From: Opisthorchis felineus
Lineage: Eukaryota; Platyhelminthes; Trematoda; Opisthorchiida; Opisthorchiidae
Direction of reading: 5' to 3'
Assembly: GCA_004794785.1 (NCBI GenBank)
Contig: SJOL01004777.1
Location: forward strand, 188,049-252,048
DNA: 64,000 nt
Under the pieces are notes generated by a model. It saw only the letters and a program-made list of their open reading frames with translations, did no database searches and was not told the origin of the DNA. Shown in pieces: positions 60,024-64,000 of this stretch. The position numbers were made by a program, and so were the translations under genes. Position 1 is the stretch's first letter. The number at the start of each line of letters is the position of its first letter.

Positions 60024-62963
60024 TAATTCACGCTTTTCATTTGGAGGAGAATGAAATGAATGTAAAATCAAACAGCCAAGTTGCTATAATTAGACACTGC
60101 TCTCAGTGCATTACTATGAGTGTTTGTGAGGTTGAGGAATTTTTCAAAAATCAACTTCCGGTCTTAATCTTCTAGAGTTTCCATCGAAAATTGTTGGTCA
60201 CAGCTCTGAACCTGTCCTCTTCTGTTGGACTGCGATTTGGTCGATTGAAAAGTGATACTCGCCAAAAAGCTCACGAATCCGATGAATGACGGATAACTGT
60301 TATTAACCAAAATCAAGAAGCGCATCATTAGGTTGTAATTTTTGGCACTGAAGGGCAAATTACAGAGTACAGATAGACTGCCGGGGTTCATAATTTGACA
60401 TAAATAAATGGCGTTTTAAATGATAATAGAACGGTCTACAGAAATGATGAGTGGGGCAGAGTGTGTATGTGTGTATGTGCTTCCTATGGTTTTGGTGTTC
60501 TCTATAGGCGGACCGAAATGGGCAGTATTTTTGTCGTGTCGCAGCCAATCAGCTGCTTCAACTGGATTGCAACCTTATGAATGACGCTTACGGTGATCTG
60601 TGTTGTTACATCCTGTTAGAATGATGAAACTCTAGGTGCAACTCAAGAAGGCAAACCGAAACTAGTGGTTGCTGGATATAAACGGACTAGAAGGTCTCTA
60701 AAATTGAATGATGATATGGGTGGTTTGAATCTGAATTCCACGTAGTTAAGCAAGGGAGCCTCGGAAAAATTCTGTTTGCTAACTCATTTAGATGCGTTTC
60801 GGAAATCTCGTGGGCTGACGTCACCTCCTAAATGCTCCCTTTGGTTGAACGGCTGCACTTTTGGGTAGGGTTCATCCACCATGATATACAATAGTTTTTT
60901 CAGGCATACCTTGTTTAGAAGAGTGGGCTCACGCCACGAGATGCCTTTCGTAAATAGTCCAGATCATCTGTCACATTGGCTCTTCGTGATGATGGAGGAC
61001 CGATCAACCAAAACTTGAACCCACAGTACGTAGGAAATACAGCGTGCCATCCATGGCGACCAGTCCCTAAAATTTGCCACTTTGAAGGTTTTCTCCGTGT
61101 GTGTGTGTGTGTGTTAGGCCCCATGAAGGAGGCGTTCCTGAAATATAGCCAAACCGGGTGATTCTTCCTTGGGTCTATTGGTATTACACTGTCGTCTCTC
61201 AAGTTTATCCCATTTTAACTATGGTCTGCACTCGTTCCTGTGAGAAGTCACTGTATCAACGTTTATCGCAGACTGAACAACACACACCTAGCTTGCTAAG
61301 TAGTTAGCGTGATTTCACGAAAGGCGAGTGCAACGAATGTAGAAAATTTGACCGCGAGATATTCCCAAATGCTTGAACTATCAGAGAGTTAATTACAAGT
61401 AAAAAATGGCGCCATCGCCATGTCATTCTGATGAAACTGCCTCATTAGACAGCTGGCCAAAACAGATTTTTACGCAGATTATGCTGTATATAGCAGCTTC
61501 TTTGAGTGAGCTTAAGTTGCACCCAAACGGGCCTATCGTATCACGATCCTAAAAAGTTATACTGCTCCAAAAGGCCAAGTATGCTGCTGCTGAAATTTTG
61601 GCTGCTTCAGTGTATTCGTTTGCTGTTAAAACCTAGTCGATGTGAATCTCAACAGAGGTCCTCCACTCGTCTTCGAGTGAAGTCCGACGTTTCCGAATGT
61701 GGACAAATGGTCGACCTTGAGCCGCTAGAGACAACGCCGGAGACGATGGCCTAGTTTTTCAATGACCTAAAATACAGTAAGAAAGAATCGTTATAGAGCT
61801 AAAATTCGAACCGAGGGAGAGTTTTTAGAACAAAAAACAGCAGCTCGAAATAGTTCTTTGTATTGTAAATAGTTTAGTCTTCATGCAATCTGTTCGAAGG
61901 TCAACGAGCTTTTCAACCAAGTCAGCCAGGTACTTTGCCGGAGATGCTTGAAGGACTATGACCGGTACCACTTTGAAAAACTCATGGTAAAGACCAATTC
62001 AAATCGAAGAAGTTTTCAGGTTTGACAACCACAGAGAAGTATTCGCCGCTCGACGCATTTTGTGTTTACTAAGCTCCTCATCAGCTCCCACTGATATTTA
62101 CCTTAAAGGAGTTTTCAATGCCAGATACATTCAGCACTCGGAGAAAGATTGCACCACTCTGAATGGTGGGAACTGCGTTTATCAGAAAACGTTGGGTGAG
62201 TGCTCTTAAGCATGGAAGACTTTCAGTCAGTGACTGTGAAAAAAGTCACTTTGCCTAGAAAACGACATTGACAATCGATACTCCAGGTAGTTTTGGAGAG
62301 AACACCTTTGTTTACATCGTCGTGGCTCACGTGAAGGTCAAGTCAAACTAATGCCTGGTAACTCTGACAGATGTGGCTGTGTCACGCGCGCCAATGGGGT
62401 TCTTGCGTCAAAGATATCGCCTTCACTGCGTAACTTTCGAATCCTGTTGTGCCAGACTAGCAGTTCCTTTTGGCGTCAATGTATAGATTGTGCCAACGGC
62501 TACAGTGGACGGCTCCCACTCTTGTAGTCTCTGTGGCGGAAACTGTAGGAGCTTCAATCACTTCATTTCGGTGCACGGTCTGTGAGCTTAAAGACTGACT
62601 GACTGTGTCGGTAACTTGGAAACAACCGGACACATGTGGACGACCTAAAATATACGATTTTACTACACTGCACATGCATTATAGCTTGGTCACCAGCGAA
62701 ACGCACTGACAAAAGAACGGTATTGCAATGCACTCGTCTTGAGCAAGTTTTCGAATAAACATTTGACGTTACAAAAGGTATGTAAACGGTGCGTTGTGTA
62801 TTATTCTGACCATAACTGATATCAACCGCAATCCAAAATACTCTGATCAATAGCATCGTACGTGTCTTTTGTCGTTGGGCCAGATATGGATGAAGAAACT
62901 AAGCTCTTTGAGCATGACGCACTACTCACAACGTTAGGAGTAGGGTTGAGAAAGAAAAGTACT
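60024..62963. other. No recognisable gene
   Basis: Contains one GT microsatellite (61097). An AGTGAC/AAGTCACT hairpin near 62230 is short. Frames such as 61506-61754 have no motif. No further F1-F3 sequence until 62964. Confidence 0.45.
61097..61114 (+). repeat. GT microsatellite
   Basis: Nine perfect GT units. A shorter (TG)6 run lies at 36283-36294. Confidence 0.95.
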
Positions 62964-63061
62964 CATAAGGTTGCTGGAAGATCTTCGACAGCCCACGACC
63001 GGTTTCATCTTTTTGGGGTTTCATCAGTTAGCGCATTTCCTAGGTTTCTATCAACCTTATG
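62964..63061 (-). ncRNA. Hammerhead ribozyme with weak stem II
   Basis: On the minus strand CUGAUGA (rc 63021-63027), GAAA (rc 63003-63006), CCGGUC and GUGGGC are all intact, and both CAUAAGG/CCUUAUG outer arms are present. Between the catalytic boxes the sequence AACCCCAAAAAGAU no longer forms the normal GCCC/GGGC helix. The 5' stem I strand is also altered (GCGCUAA for GCGCCUAC). Catalytic bases are kept, but cleavage is likely impaired. Confidence 0.8.
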
Positions 63062-63275
63062 TTTTGCTTGAAACCAAATTCCATGGAACTCGCTAAATAC
63101 TCTCATTTGGACACGAATTTGGTTTTGACTGGAGGCTCAACTGAATCCAGCTGAATCTCTATTTATTGGTGGTCTTCCTCGGCTGAATGTGCTGCACAGG
63201 GCCACCTCCTGTTTCAGCTGATGCGATATTCGAGATATTGCAGTACACTGTTAGGACGTAGGTTGTGGAATATAT
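62964..63275 (-). mobile_element. F1 near-complete copy with hammerhead
   Basis: Antisense monomer of about 310 bp: CATAAGGTTGCTGGAAG arm, AGCCCACGACCGGTTTC, TCATCAG, CAACCTTATG arm, the AATTTGGTTTTGACTGG box, CTGAATCCAGCTGAATCTC, GCTGAATGTGCTGCAC, GTTTCAGCTGATGCGATATT and CGAGATATTGCAGTACACTG. This is one of the two most complete monomers here. It is followed by a sense F1 piece, giving an inverted pair. Confidence 0.88.
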
Positions 63276-63306
63276 CTGAGTGACCTTAAGAGTAGTGTAC
63301 TACGGT

Positions 63307-63429
63307 ATCTGGAATATCCTACCAATTGAAAGCTGTGCAGCACACTCAGCTGGAGAATAGCATTATAAAAGACAGACTTAGCCGGATTCGACTGAGTCTC
63401 CCGTTAAACCAATTTAGTTTACAAATGAG
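63307..63429 (+). repeat. F1 fragment, inverted to its neighbour
   Basis: Sense blocks GGAATATCCTACCAATTGAA, GTGCAGCACACTCAGCTGG, AGCATTATAAAAG, GACTGAGTCTCCCGTTAAAC and AATTTAGTTTACAAATGAG follow the F1 order. It stops before the ribozyme. Confidence 0.7.
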
Positions 63430-64000
63430 AGAAATTGTCAAACGCAGGCTGAATTTTTTTTGGTCAGTCTATGGAAAACAGACAATAACTGATTGCTGCG
63501 CACAGTGTGGGTGAATTTTTGCTCTTATCCACAAGGCAAACATAATCACGTGTCCGACCCGGAGGGCAAAAAGAATACACGCCAGACATGCTTCCGTCCA
63601 GAGGTGGTTTTTGACAGTGACGGGTTATCACTTGGATTTGCTGATAAGAGACAGAATTTTTTATCAGAACCATCTACGATGGAGAGGAGGACGTTTTATC
63701 CCGAGTTTGTTTTGCCAAGGGGATTCAAACACGGAAATTATGAAAAGAGGTTGGGGAACCTAGCTAAAACGTGTACCGCAGAGATGTCTTAAGTTTTCTG
63801 CTGACGATTAGATTGGGTCTCAAGAGAAATCACTTGGTTGTTCTACTCATCCAAATTCTTGGTGAGCATCCTACGAACGGACTGTATAGGTTTTAAAACA
63901 GATCAAATTCTAGTGTGCTCACTACACAGTTCATTGATGGTGGCCAAAACATGGATGCTCATGGTGCCTTTCAAATTGGTCGAGGTGCTGGCCTCAGCGC
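63430..64000. other. No recognised gene; one protein-like open frame
   Basis: The frame 63493-63792 ends at TAA and could be the end of a last exon after TGCTTCCGTCCAG (63601); its charged, Phe-rich peptide (VVFDSDGLSLGF onward) looks protein-like. I find no motif and no polyadenylation AATAAA after it, so I do not call it a gene. Confidence 0.3.

Overview
This window looks like gene-poor repeat DNA from a eukaryote with a large genome, most likely a parasitic flatworm (trematode or cestode). GC is moderate (roughly low 40s percent by eye). Almost all open frames are short and random-looking, and no rRNA, snRNA or intact tRNA gene is visible. I found no gene I can name with confidence. The flatworm guess rests on the repeat content: Penelope-like retroelement (PLE) remains together with hammerhead-ribozyme repeats, a combination known from flatworms and some other animals.

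The dominant component is one dispersed repeat family (here F1, monomer about 300 bp). It occurs in more than 15 pieces on both strands from about 8 kb to 63.4 kb. Its signature is a hammerhead self-cleaving ribozyme: CUGAUGA, a stem II with an AAGAA-type loop, GAAA, a tiny CCGG stem III, then a cleavage site. Arms of about 33-35 nt on either side pair to form an extended stem I. The copy at 31003-31101 keeps every catalytic residue. Two places (16913-17400 and 44546-44960) hold head-to-tail dimers with ribozymes 303 and 272 bp apart, which is the layout of non-autonomous retrozymes that spread through circular RNA.

A second family (F2) has a hammerhead-like core with a GUCACC/GGUGAU-type stem II. 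It is present at 11.97, 17.43, 34.1, 39.96-40.17, 48.6 and 59.75 kb and resembles the ribozyme carried by PLEs. Decayed PLE protein-coding sequence is also present. At 35416-36480 (minus) the end of the reverse transcriptase and the tail of a GIY-YIG-type endonuclease can be read, with stops and a frameshift. A second reverse-transcriptase fragment lies at 7018-7215 (plus). My inference is that PLEs supplied the reverse transcription and F1 was a passenger family.

Layout: 0-8 kb, mostly featureless with one PLE fragment and the longest open frame (2267-2842). 8-20 kb, the F1/F2 cluster, densest at 16.9-19.7 kb. 20-26 kb, mostly unique-looking. 26.28-26.77 kb, a long TATC microsatellite. 28-31 kb, an F1 copy with the best ribozyme. 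34-36.5 kb, F2 and the PLE relic. 40-49 kb, F2/F1 pieces and a 114-bp near-perfect palindrome at 48845-48958. 52-60 kb, F1, F2 and a third small repeat, F3. 63 kb, another F1 inverted pair. Three open frames with plausible splice sites are listed as low-confidence exon candidates.
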